Below are positions 1-11,224 of a DNA stretch of 64,000 nt, piece after piece. This stretch comes from Pontederia crassipes (lineage: Eukaryota; Streptophyta; Magnoliopsida; Commelinales; Pontederiaceae). The stretch covers positions 36,597,171 through 36,661,170 of the forward strand of contig CM060194.1 in NCBI GenBank assembly GCA_030549335.1, read 5' to 3'. The notes under the pieces are model-generated. The model did no database searches. It was not told the origin of the DNA and saw only the letters and a program-made list of their open reading frames with translations. Made by a program: the position numbers and the translations under genes. How positions within the stretch are numbered: position 1 is the first letter of the stretch; each line of letters starts with the position of its first letter.

Positions 1-162
1 TAACATAGCATATGTTGTGAGTAATCTAAATTTATCAATTAAAATAAATATGAGTAAATATAAAATTAAAGAACAATCTCATCAGATCTAATTAAGGTGA
101 TCGTGAATACTCATCATGATGAATCTTATGTGCCGATGTCATTATGAGGCAATGGTGGCTCT

Positions 163-546
163 TCATGTACAACAACCTTTTGAGGTGGAAGTTGAGAGTT
201 GTGTTGTTGATGAGCTTGGATCGTCGAGTGGTGCTTCAGTCTCCATTATAAAGATATTGTTGGGAAAGATTGTATTTGATGTCGGTGAAGAGATTTTCTC
301 CTTCAAAGATGTTGTAGATATTGTTAATTGATGTAAGGAGATGTGCATTTATGTGCAACCAACGGTTTGTGGTTTTCTTTTGTCTCTGGGTGGTGTCTGA
401 ATTGGAGACCGCACTATAGTAGTGATAGGAACTTTCAAAGGCGGCCCCTTCTTTGAATCTTCCCAATTTTTATAATGTATTTGTTTGTCTTCTTGACACA
501 CCATTGAATAGTTGTTCTCGTTGAAAATTTTGCTTCTGGGTGCCAT
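163..546 (-). pseudogene. Unidentified ORF remnant, one in-frame stop
   Basis: Reading leftward from an ATG at 546, a 65-codon frame ends at a TAA (349-351). It resumes in the same frame with an ATG at 348 for another 61 codons. The first half is basic and rich in Lys, Pro and Gln (KKGPPLKVP, PPRDKRKPQ); the second is Ser/Thr-rich (SSSTTQLSTSTSK). No domain is recognisable, and there is no signal peptide or membrane segment. One stop in a 126-codon frame suggests an eroded coding piece, possibly from a transposon. Chance is also possible, because the opposite strand is open as well over 116-331. Confidence 0.2.
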
Positions 547-556
547 CTTCTTTGAT

Positions 557-2375
557 ATAAACTGGAATTGTATATAACTTAAATTTCTTTTTACTCTTTA
601 GATAAAAAAGTTTAGACTAGATGTAATTAAAATCTTAAGTTTTATGCAATTTATCCAAATATTTACTATGATGCGGGTCACACTATAATAAACATAATGA
701 TATATTTCTTTTACCATATGCTTAATTACAAGGAAAACGAGAAATATAGTTGAGGAATAGCATATACATTTTAGCGTTAACGTTTGTTGGATGATGCATT
801 AATAAAAAATAAATATACAATTATTCTTATCTGAACAGAAAAATCGATATTTTCCACGGTGTGAACCATCACAAATTGTGAAGAATCCATCTGAAAATAA
901 ACTTTGCGACGAATTTTCCGATTGAAACCAATCATTCTAAAATTGCTTGTCGCAAATATTTTTCGGTGGGTAATATAAATTTGTTGGAAGTTCCTGCGGT
1001 CGGAGTCGACCCTTACTATGAAAAGTTCTCATGGCTTGGCTCGTGAGAACACGGCTCGAACCTTCCATCGTTCAAGCCGTGGATAGTTCCTATGGTCAAA
1101 ATCGTCGAAAATATGGATTTTTTTAAAAAATAAATAAAGTCAAAAAATTAAAAGAGTTAGACATCTAGTTATTATGATTAATGTATTATGTAATCCATAA
1201 AACAAAATTTTAGAACTTTTATTGGATTAGTGGGATAACATAAAGATGGTGTTAAAGGGAGTGCTCGATATTGACTAAAATTTTTTCTAACTTTATCCGA
1301 CAGCTTATTAAGTAGTAACATTGAAAAGAAAAAAAATGTGTAAATTTCTGCTATCATCCTTCAACTTACGGAGTATTTAATCCAATTTCACTTTATAACA
1401 TTGCGGTCATCTAACTTTAGAAACGTTTCAGCCACAATTATCACGACTAGTTATCGTCAATCAATCCCAATAGTTCGCTAAGGTAGATGCTTATGTGATA
1501 TATCATCAATAGTTTCTCTCTCATTCACGTCAAATTTAAAAAAATAAAAAATTTTACGTCAACATTTTTCTTTCTTCTCTATCCAAACTTAATTTGCGAT
1601 GTGCATGATTGTTCAATCTTTCAAAATTTTCAAACACAATCATTCAACTTTATAAAATTTTAGTCAAAATAATAATAAAACAAAAAATCAAATAAAAAAC
1701 TAAAGACAGTTGGATCAACACGATTTGGGCACGACCCAATTAGGTTGGGTCATTCATTTTTTACCTGTATTAAATATATAGTACTATAATATAAATTATG
1801 AAAATAAAACATTAGAAAAATAAAATACAAAGTACATTCTTTTGTCCTAAAATTTGGACTAAAAAATATTATAATATATGATATTATGATTATTAGATAT
1901 ATGATAAAATTATATATATAATTATAATGTATGATTAAAGATTTAAATATATAAAAAATAAAAAACATCATGGTTATGATTTGACTCAGCACCCCCGTTG
2001 GATGTCGGATTGTGCCCAGCACCCTATTGGATGACCTAGTATGATTTGGCTCGCCCACGACAAAATATCTCACAATGGTTTTTTTAATTATAATATTTTG
2101 TATTAATCCAAATTTTAGAGCAAAAAATATAAGCAATATTTTATTTTCTAATTTTTTCATTTCCCTAATTTAATAATTATTATAACATTATATATTTAAA
2201 ACACATAAAAAATTGGGCGGTCTGACTTGATGTGGTAGTGCAGAGTCGATCCAAGTGCTTTGAATTTCTATTAATTTCTATTATTTTAAGTTTTTAATGA
2301 TGATCATGATTAAAATTTTGAAAAGTTTAATGGCCGTGTTTAGAAATTTTATAAAGTAAGATGATCACACTAATA
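557..2375. repeat. Direct duplication, copy 1
   Basis: From 'gaattgtatataacttaaat' onward this block matches 3018-5045 in the same orientation, with scattered substitutions and small indels. One indel is a segment missing from copy 1 relative to about 4870-4985 in copy 2. Both copies contain a stretch dense in CGTCG/CGACG-like words (about 830-1110 and 3300-3590), reminiscent of CACTA subterminal DNA, followed by a MULE-like element. No coding potential: the only ORF over 130 codons here (1750-2160, minus) is AT-rich and looks accidental. Confidence 0.75.
1340..2375. mobile_element. MULE-like long-TIR element, right end truncated
   Basis: The left terminal repeat begins 'gtaaatttctgctatcatcc' and matches the complete relative at 3877-5070. 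The right arm keeps only its inner part (about 2325-2375) and then stops at the edge of the 2383-3013 segment. Non-autonomous, with no transposase. The truncation suggests the 2383-3013 segment arrived later or that the junction formed by recombination. Confidence 0.45.
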
Positions 2376-2382
2376 CAAAATT

Positions 2383-3013
2383 TAGCATTGATCATGGGGG
2401 ATGAAAAAGATGCGTCCATAACTTATTGCATGTGTACACCGTGTGACTTACCGCATGTGTACAAGTATTTAGTAATCTAAATGTTTGATAAAAAATTATT
2501 ATCATTTCATTTAATTAGTGTGCACACTTTTATTTCTGTTTAAGAAAAATAAAATAATAATAGTATTTTATTTAAAGCAACAATACTATATCGAAGAATA
2601 AATTTATTTTTGTTAAAATAAAATTAATATAATAAAATATTTAGAGTGTATTGTATGGAAAAAGTTTAAACTTTTACTTTGATCTCAAATTTATTCTAAT
2701 TTTATTATTTTTTAATAAAATTATTATATTCTTATTATAAAAATTACTAAATATTAATTTGACAATCATCGCATAAATAAATGAATGATATATCATAAAA
2801 TTTTAATTTTAATAATGATTAAAAAGTAACATTTTGTTAATTTATTTATGTCATTCTATCATTATATGAAATCAACCAAAACACAACTTATAATTTAATA
2901 TTATTTTATATTTATGTGTAATGAATGGGAAAATATTAAATTGATATTTAACATTCAATTATACATGGAAAAATCTTTGAATTGATATTTAACGAGGATA
3001 TTTTATCAACTTG
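2383..3013. repeat. Left arm of a ~0.6 kb long-range inverted repeat
   Basis: This AT-rich segment is the reverse complement of 13637-14232, the DNA directly upstream of the KH-protein gene. Matching landmarks include 'gcatgtgtacaagtatttag' at 2452 against its complement near 14166, the 'ggaaaaagtttaaacttttac' region near 2657 against about 13967-13990, and 'ttaacgaggatattttatcaa' at the right edge against the complement at 13637-13655. It separates the two direct copies of the 557-2375 / 3018-5045 block. Confidence 0.8.
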
Positions 3014-3017
3014 TAAC

Positions 3018-5045
3018 ATAAACTAGAATTGTATATAACTTAAATTTCCTTTTAGTCTTTAGATAAAAAAAATTTAGACTAGATCTAATTAAAAACTTAA
3101 GTTTTATGCAATTTATCCAAATATTTACTTATGCTGTCACACTATAATAAACATAATGATATATTTCTTTTACCATATACTTAATTACAAGGAAAACGAG
3201 AAAGCAATATGCCTCTATGGTTGAGGAATAGCATATAGTTCTAGCGTTAATGTTCGTCAGATGATGCATTAATAAAAAGAAACAAATGTACAATTATTCT
3301 TATCCTAACATAAAATTGATATTTTACACGGTATGAACGATCGCAAATTGTGAAGAATCTGTTGGAAAACAAACTTTCTAACGAATTTTTCGACGAAAAT
3401 GAACCGTTCGAAAATTGCTCGTCGCAAATATTTTTCGATGGGTAATATAAATCTGTCAAAAGTTCCTTTGGTCGAAGTCAACTCTTACCATGGAAAGTTC
3501 TCATGGTTTGACCCGTGAGAACACGGCTCGAACCATCCATCATTCAAGCCGTTGATAGATCCCATGGTCCAAATCATCGAAAATATGGATTTTTTAAAAA
3601 ATTAAATAAATACAAAAAATTCAATAATTTGATAGACCAAAATGATATATTAAAAAAATCAGGGTAACAAATTACTATTGTGTTACAAAAAAGAGTTAGG
3701 CATCTAGTTATTATGATTAATGTATTAATTAATCCATAAAACAAAATTTTAGAACTTTTATTGGATTAGTGGGATAGCAGAAAGATGATGTTAAAGGGAG
3801 TGCTCGATATTGACTAAATTTTTGTCTAAATTTATCCAACAGCTTAGTAAGTAGTAACATTGAAAAGAAAAAAAGTGTAAATTTTAGCTATCATCCTTCA
3901 ACTTATGGAGTATTTCATCCAATTTCACTTTATAACATTACGGTCATCCAACTTTAGAAATGTTTTAGCCACGATTATCACGACTATTTATCGCCAATCA
4001 ATCCATGTAGTTCACTAATGTAGATGCTTATGTGTCATCATGTCAATAGTTTCTCTTCTTCACGTCAAATTTAAAAAAAATTATCAACAATTTTCTTTCT
4101 TCTCTACCCAAATTTAAATTTGGATGTGCATGATCATTCAATTTTTCAAAATTTTCAAACACAATCATTCAACTTTTTAAAATTTTAGTCAAAATAATAA
4201 AAAAATAAAAAATCAAATAAAAAACTAAAGACACTTGGAGCAATCCGACACGATTTGGCCACGACCCAATTAGGTTGGGCCATCCATTATTTTACGAGTA
4301 ATAAATATATAGTATTATAATAATTAATATTATTAAATTATGAAAACAAAACATTAGAAAAATAAAATACAAATTACATTTTTTTGCCCTAAAATTTGGA
4401 CTAATAAAAATATTATAATATATGATATTATGATTATTACATATATAATAAAATTATATATATATAACTATAATGTATGATTAAAGATTTAAATATATAA
4501 AAAATAAAAAATATCATGGTTATGATTTGACTCAGCACCCCCATTAGATGTTGGGTTGTGCCCAGCACGCTATTGGATGGCCCAATGTGATTTGGCTCGG
4601 CCGCGACAAAATATGGCACAAAGATTTTTTTTAATTATAATATTTTGTACTAATCCAAATTTTAGATAAAAAAATATAAGCAATATTTTATTTTATAATT
4701 TTTTATTTCCCTAATTTAATAATTGTTATACCATTATATATTTAAAACACGTAACAAATTGGGTGGTCTAACCTGATCGGGTCATGTCAAGTCGGTCCAA
4801 GTGCTTGTCATTTTAATTATTTATTATTTTAAGTTTTAATGATGATCGTGATTAAAATTTTAAAAAGTCTGAAAATTTTAAAAAGTAATGGTGATGTGGC
4901 ATCTTTATTTTTTACATTTGACGTGGAGAAAAGAGAAAAATACTAAATTGTCACTTAAACATCCACGTTAGTGGTATGTCTCGTGATAATCGATCGTGAT
5001 GGCCGTGGTTAAAATGTTTGTAAAATTGGATGATGATGTCCCATA
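3018..5045. repeat. Direct duplication, copy 2
   Basis: Same-orientation copy of 557-2375. It is the more complete of the two and includes both arms of the MULE-like element. No gene is seen in it; the ORFs at 3247-3459 and 4437-4619 (minus) have no recognisable content. Confidence 0.75.
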
Positions 5046-5070
5046 AATAAAGATTATCGTTGAAATTTAC
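3877..5070. mobile_element. MULE-like non-autonomous element with long TIRs
   Basis: The left end reads 'gtaaattttagctatcatcc'; the complement of the right end reads 'gtaaatttcaacgataatct'. Similarity between the arms continues for roughly 180-200 bases (left about 3877-4075, right about 4870-5070) through a shared 'ccacg..atcacgat..attatcacg' stretch. Terminal repeats that long, around a 1.2 kb AT-rich core without a transposase, fit a Mutator-like MITE. No clean 9-11 bp target duplication was found, so the superfamily is inferred from TIR length alone. Confidence 0.5.
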
Positions 5071-5451
5071 TCCTTGTAATTATGCAATTTTTTTTCCTAC
5101 ATCAAAAACAAATTTCAGATCTACTTTAGTGGTGTAGAATTCTATATCACTCCACTGAATTTTATTTGTACATTTATTATTGGAATCTAGGGATGCGTGA
5201 AGGGTTTAGGCTAAAAATATGTGTATACATATGAATGATGATTCTCGTTTCAGTTTTCCGTATTATTGATAGGTCATCTAGATTAAGAATGTAAGAGCAG
5301 TCGGTGTCTTACCCATAGTTCAAACTCAAAAGGGGCCTCTTATTAAACAAAAAGTACTTTCTCCATGAGTGGTTCAAATGAAAATATGAAAATATCGCTT
5401 CTTAATAGTTTAAGTTCTTACTATTATTGATACTTGAATTAATTTAACAAC

Positions 5452-5519
5452 TTATAATGTAATCCCAGCCGACCCCACCTAGTGGGATAAGGCTTTGTTG
5501 TTGTTATAATGTAGTCCCA
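5452..5519 (+). mobile_element. 5'-truncated SINE (Au-like) with target-site duplications
   Basis: A 36-base insert (5468-5503) carries the 3' end typical of plant Au-type SINEs, 'cctagtgggataaggctttg', followed by a TTG-repeat tail. It is flanked by a 16-base duplication with one mismatch (5452-5467 'ttataatgtaatccca' and 5504-5519 'ttataatgtagtccca'). Full-length Au SINEs are about 180 bp, so this is a severely truncated target-primed insertion. The Pol III box region is absent, so it cannot be transcribed as a SINE. Confidence 0.75.
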
Positions 5520-6459
5520 ACGTTACACTAAATTTTATGAAATAAATGCGTACAATTTATGTCATGATAACAATTGTTTCACCAAAATAAATAAATGACA
5601 CCCACAATCAAAATTTTCGATCCAATAGAAGACTTTTCCCATGCATGCACATATACCTTTCTTCACCCTTGTTCACACCACTAAAAAATTAAGAGATAGA
5701 ACAGTCCAACACACAACTAATACCTCATGTGTTTGTTAGATCTATACAAGCATCTACATATCTAGTTAGTAGGTCTAAGATAATGATGCTACCCTTTTGC
5801 ATGTATCCTCATAGGAGACAACTATGCAGGGCAGTGAGGGATGGCTTGAGACTTTGAGCCCTAGATAGCTTTAGCGCAGTGCAGCAAAGGCTTTAAATTT
5901 TCTCACATGAACAATTTGTGGTAAAGCACCACCACCTACGTGATCTCAGCCCATGAAGCAATAAATAAATCACAGCTCCCTTTGGTTTTGGTTGCATGCC
6001 TTTTCTTGTGAATCAAAATTTTTTTGCTGTAGTAGGATCTATGCATCATTCAGCCCTCAACTACTCATCGCGACTATTCAACCATATCAATGATGAGTTA
6101 TGATCGACTGAGTGAAATAAAATAATCCACAGTGGTGCAACCAACTTATTTTATTTTCCCTTTTTTATATTCATGATTTGTGCTGGGGAAATGCATAAAT
6201 ATCACTTCAATCAGTTGTTTGGTTGCTTTACATGGTCCATGCATTTATTATGTGGGACGACTGGACGAGCCATGAAACGAGAGTGCTGTCTGCTTTTTTT
6301 TTTCCTTAATGTTAATATACAGAAATTTATAAAGAGAGAGGAGTGGGGAGAGAGGATATCCAAGTTGCAATTTCACTATTGATGGTTAAGTCTACAATTG
6401 CTAGATGTTGAGGCTGGTTGATGCTGGACGAGCCGATGAAAGATGTGTGTGTGTGGGGT

Positions 6460-6479
6460 GGGGGGGGGGGGGGGGGGGG
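6460..6479. repeat. G20 homopolymer
   Basis: Twenty consecutive G residues, preceded by GT repeats. Likely quadruplex-forming and prone to length errors in sequencing. Confidence 0.9.
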
Positions 6480-6797
6480 TGGGGCGATGAGAGAGAAGAA
6501 TAATACAGCAAAGAGTTTGGTGACAAGATATTCTGACACTGAAACTGTAAAAAGAGAATTGTTCAAATCAGCTGCTGTAAAAATTTTGACAGGAGGAAAA
6601 GATCAGAAAAAAAAAAGTTGGATTCTCCACACCAATATTATACAAGCACTTCATTCCAACAAGCCACACATGTCAGCTAGAAAACTACACTGAGAGTTAA
6701 CATAATAACAGCACAAGACTTAACCACGTTAGTGTCAAATACTAAACATGTGCACATATGAGCACTCCCTTAAATGCAAGGACACTGTCATAGTATG

Positions 6798-6822
6798 GAG
6801 AGAGAGAGAGAGAGAGAGAGAG
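6798..6822. repeat. (GA)n microsatellite
   Basis: About twelve GA units inside otherwise non-repetitive DNA. Confidence 0.9.
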
Positions 6823-6982
6823 CATAGGATTCTCTGGTCGTCTATTAGAAAAACCTTACGGCAGTGCACGTTGGGGGAGGGCAGGGACAGGATGTGGGAG
6901 GGGTTGCCACAATGCCTCCGCCCAGCCTTTTTTATTAAAAAACAACCCACACATGCGCCATCATCTGGCCCCTGATCGATCT

Positions 6983-7055
6983 CATATGACCAATGCACAC
7001 AGGTCTCTCTCCCCCCCCATATGACCAATGCACACAGGTCTCCCCCCCCCCCCCC
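6983..7055. repeat. 35-bp tandem duplication ending in C tracts
   Basis: 'catatgaccaatgcacacag' plus 'gtctc' occurs at 6983 and again at 7018. Each copy runs into a poly-C stretch (8 C and 14 C). Confidence 0.85.
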
Positions 7056-7900
7056 TCCCTTGTATATATATGATTCCAACCATATGTTAAAGAACAGACA
7101 CCATATGCAGTGTCACAACTCACAACACAGATGGATGCAGCATCCATTGATTTGGCTGCCCAAACCTTAATTTAATCACAGATATGCATGGGACTATAAA
7201 TATATACATGTCATGTCATCGCCCAAGGTCCAAAATCGATATATACATGAGACATGGGCTCACTTATCTCATCATTAATTAATTTGCGGTTTCTTTTCAA
7301 TTTCTTGGAGAATAAGCTGATCGATCGGATCAATATACTTTGGCTTAATTCGAATTGAATCAATTCTTGTACAGTTTAATTGCGAGCTGTGAGAAACCCA
7401 AACAGGTCTACATGCATAGAAGAATGGGAGCCGTCCATCTTATGTTTTGCCCTTTCTGTAGAGACAGCTGAGCCTGACACCCAACATCCCTCAAATGGGC
7501 TCATGGGGTGTCCTTCAACCAGGCAAAGCCATGGAAAGTTGGTGGGCAAGGATAGGAGGAGTGACACTACAAGACAATGCTCCATGCCACTCTCTCTCTC
7601 TTTCTCTCTCTCTGGTTATGGTTCTTCATAAAATCATGCTGTTGGTTGGTGGCCATTGGGGGTGGGAGAGGTGGTGGATCTCTTCACTAGTTCATGTACA
7701 TTCGGCGGTCTCTCTCACCCTCTCGTCATCAGCTGTGGCCTGTGGGGTGCAGCGAGAGCACGAGCTGCATGGGCGGGGCCGGCAATTAGGGGAGCGGATC
7801 GGTCGACAGGCCGAGATGTTTCTATGTGGCACAGCTCCATGTTGGGGAATTACAACTAAGGGACAGCATCCAGGAAAATGACTCGTATGAGAGCCCGAGT

Positions 7901-8007
<107 letters not shown>

Positions 8008-8316
8008 CATATCGGGACCATTTAATAAACGCTCAGACATGGTTATTACTTTTATAACTTTGGTTCACGCAGGAACAATTGTATTCGGTAAAATGAAAAG
8101 AGGTTAATGAGAATAGAGCACTCGGCTTTATACCTATCATTTAATTTAATTAATTAGTTTAATATTTATAATTAAGTTAATTATATATTTCTTGGAATAA
8201 TAATTTGATAATAAATATTATAATTATCTAAGGCTAAATAAATTATAATGATGGAATTAGTTATATTTATTAAAATGACTTGACCATCATCATCCAATAA
8301 TTCGATGATGTTAATC

Positions 8317-8482
8317 TTAATCATATTTATTATTTAACATATACTTTAAATTATTATATAATTATTTTATTAATTTAACAAATAAAATTTATATCTGCAT
8401 GATATTAATCATATTTATTATTTAACATATATTTTAAATTAATATATAATTATTTTATTAATCTAATAAATAAAATCAGTAT
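8317..8482. repeat. 88-bp tandem duplication
   Basis: 'ttaatcatatttattattta' starts at 8317 and again at 8405. The following ~70 bases are nearly identical apart from a few substitutions. Confidence 0.8.
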
Positions 8483-9734
8483 CAACACCCCGTTCGATAT
8501 CGAATGTTCTATATAAAATCATAAAACTCAAATCCCGAAAACTTGTTTCAATATATTTATATTTCTATTTCGAGAGAAAAAAATATACACCTATAGCAAC
8601 CTGTACATTTTTATTCTTTTAAAAGTAAGGTGGACATAGTGAAACGATTTCAGAAATGAAATATTGAAAGAATATTTTATCTCGTCTTATAATATTGGCA
8701 CACAGAAAAAAGTTATTGCATATTCATGTTATCAATCTTAATATTTAGTTTAAATTAATTAAACATTAATGAATGTGTAATAAATCATGCAATTTTACTT
8801 ATCACTTTTTGGATATATATGTGGTAATGCTATCATATAATGATAATCTATATGGATTGAATATTTCTAACAATAGATCATAATAGTTGATTTAAAGAAT
8901 TGCTGGATGAAGTTTCACCAGATATTCATGATGTACTGATCAATTCCAAGAGAATTATACACTTATCTGATTATTACTTAGTTGAATAAAATATTTGATG
9001 ACTGTCCTATTGCTTACAAGGCCTTAAGGGATGATGCATACATGTATTAAAAATTTAAAATAATTTGACAAAGTAATCATGAAAGTGTAAAGTCATTCAT
9101 AAAACAAGAAAACTAATAAAACAAAGACAAGAAAGAGTCCATCACACAAAAGATAATACAATATGTTTGATAAGATTCAGCCACATCTTAGTTTATTTTC
9201 TCTAAAATTCGAACTTAGAACTATAAACATTCCCTAGCACATCTTTTCTTTGTTTTAAATGTACAAGAAAAAAATTTTTTACACTAAATATTTTTATAAA
9301 ACTTCTCGGATGCCAACTCCTACTCATCCTCTAATGAAGTTTCCATTCAAACATTTTCTTTGTTTAAGGGTTAAGGCTAAAGTTCTTTTACAAATAGACA
9401 CGCATTGACTTTTCTCTAATTCAAGAGGTAAAATATAACATTTAATACAAATGAGCTCAACCATATATTACAATAATAATGCACACATAATCTCTCATTT
9501 ATAATATTAGCCTAAAAAAATAAGAGAGAGTGAAAGAATAAATTTGCAATTTAAAATTCGAAGTGATATTTTGAATACACAAGTATGTTTGCCCTTAATA
9601 TAAAATGATTTCCTTTAAAGACACAGTTTGTCTTGGAATCTTTTATAGTCTCGAACACTTTCAAATGGTTGGCATACTTAAACATTAAAAAAGATTCATT
9701 ATGGACAAAATTTTCAAAACTTTTATATAAATTT
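8483..9734. other. AT-rich intergenic DNA, nothing recognised
   Basis: No ORF, RNA gene or element boundary could be supported in this stretch. Confidence 0.5.
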
Positions 9735-10140
9735 TTATATCGATCTTACTCCCTCCAATCGATCTTGATTTTTTCTTAAGAGTTTTATGTGTAAAAATCT
9801 TAATATAATCTTAATTTCAGTCATATGATTCTACAATCTTATCTGATCATATACGGTCTGATGAGGTATAAACAATATATCTATGATAATAATAATTAAC
9901 TTAAATGAAATATAATATTTTTTTTCCTTTTTTATTATATTTGATTTAACTTGCCTTAAAAATTGATAGAAATATGACTTAATGAGATGTAATTTAAGAC
10001 ATGAGTATGATAAGTTTGTTGTATATTTTTTCATCTTTTAAAAAATATTTTTAGTAATAAGTACATTTTTAATCCAATCTTATGATTTTTTATCTTATTT
10101 TTCCTTACTATTTTATATAAGATCTCAATTTTGACAATGT
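9735..10140. mobile_element. MITE-like element, copy A (inverted relative to copy B)
   Basis: Its left half (about 9735-9900) is a diverged reverse complement of about 19880-20070, sharing 'tcgatctt', 'acaatcttatctgatcat' and 'taatataatctta'-like words in the same order. The right edge, read in reverse ('gagatcttatataaaatagt'), loosely resembles the left edge of copy B. Non-coding and AT-rich. Confidence 0.45.
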
Positions 10141-10878
10141 TGATTATGGATGAGTTGGCAAAACTTTGTATATCTAATTTAAAAATAGTATGTTTAGTTT
10201 CCCAAAAAATTAGACTAGGAACTTTCATACAATGTTTGGACCCTTTTTGTACAAACTACTCAACATCCGAACTTTCATGTCGAATGCCAAAGCTAGCACT
10301 GATAACATGAATCCTTTATATTCCATTATGATTTTACTTATGATTTCACCGAGTGATATGAAAGTAAGTATATGACAATGTTGTTCACTTTTATGTTTAT
10401 TACCAAATCAAAGGTGTGAGAACCTATTTGCGAGGGTGTGGATTTTCAAATATATTACAACTAAAATTCTAGACTATAAGTTTTAAAATGTTACACTTAC
10501 TAAGATTATTGCAAGTGCACAATATATCAAATCCACATAAAGCGAGAGTTATGACTAGATCAAAACTAAGTACTCTAACTAAAAAATAATAGTTAATAAC
10601 AAATAAAGATAACTAAAGGATTCTGCAATGAAAAAGTATTATGCTACTATTTTTTGGGTTTTTGTATAAATTAATATACTTAAGGAAAAATATCTAGTAC
10701 AAATATAAAGAAAATAGAATTGACAAAGATAGTCATGGTAACGATACAAATTTTTTTGTATTTTTATATGTTACTTGATATATTTATACAAGTGTTTGTT
10801 TGAGAGTTTCTAATAACAAAAGGTTGTGATCCTAGTTATGCAGTGTTGTGCCAAACATCCAACAAGTGATGATGAGTG
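10141..10878. other. Decayed AT-rich DNA, probably antisense LTR sequence
   Basis: It lies where the 3' LTR of the antisense copia remnant would be expected, but no LTR border could be seen. 'attgcaagtgcacaatatat' near 10510 is the sort of sequence met in plant LTRs. No gene. Confidence 0.25.
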
Positions 10879-11224
10879 CTATCCTTGAGCTTTGTGGAGT
10901 ATGTGGCCAAGTGTGGAGCGAGTCTTTAGTAGGTCGATGAAGAGTTCTCCTGAGCTAATATGTCCCCTCAAGCTTGATGATTGCGAGGACATATCGAAGC
11001 TTGTCCCGTAAGTAATAGAAGCAAACTCCTGAAAGTGGCTTTGTGAACACATCGCTATGTTATCTTTGGAGGAGATGAAGTGAACCTGTGGTTGCTTCTC
11101 TGCCACCTCTTGCCGGACAAAATGAAAGTCAATCTCCACATGTTTGGTGCGTGGTTTGAATGCACGATTGGAAGCTAGGAATAGTGCTATAGTATTATCA
11201 CACCAAAATGTGGGAGGCCGAGAT
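10879..11224 (-). pseudogene. Ty1/copia RNase H remnant
   Basis: Read leftward, the frame carries the hallmark copia RNase H core: a WCDN motif, then alternating small residues, then RTKHVEIDFHFVR and VHFISSKDNIA. This domain removes the RNA strand during reverse transcription at the C-terminus of the pol polyprotein. The usual ADIFTKPL motif is lost: after the SSKD block the frame drifts (MCSQSHF), which indicates a frameshift. The rest of pol is missing, because the frame is cut at its 5' side by the gypsy LTR starting at 11225. Only about 115 codons survive. Confidence 0.85.

Noticed and set aside
1750..2160. 136-codon minus ORF
   Set aside because: Ile/Phe/Tyr-rich product of AT-rich DNA within a duplicated non-coding element; the sister copy does not preserve the frame.
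7415..7500. Possible microRNA precursor near 'gaatgggagccgtccatc'
   Set aside because: Superficial likeness to the miR482/2118 group only; no matching arm forming a stem was found.
10280..10310. 'ctagcactgataacatgaat' as an antisense copia primer-binding site
   Set aside because: Too diverged from the initiator-tRNA complement, and on the wrong side of the antisense RNase H remnant for a 5' end.
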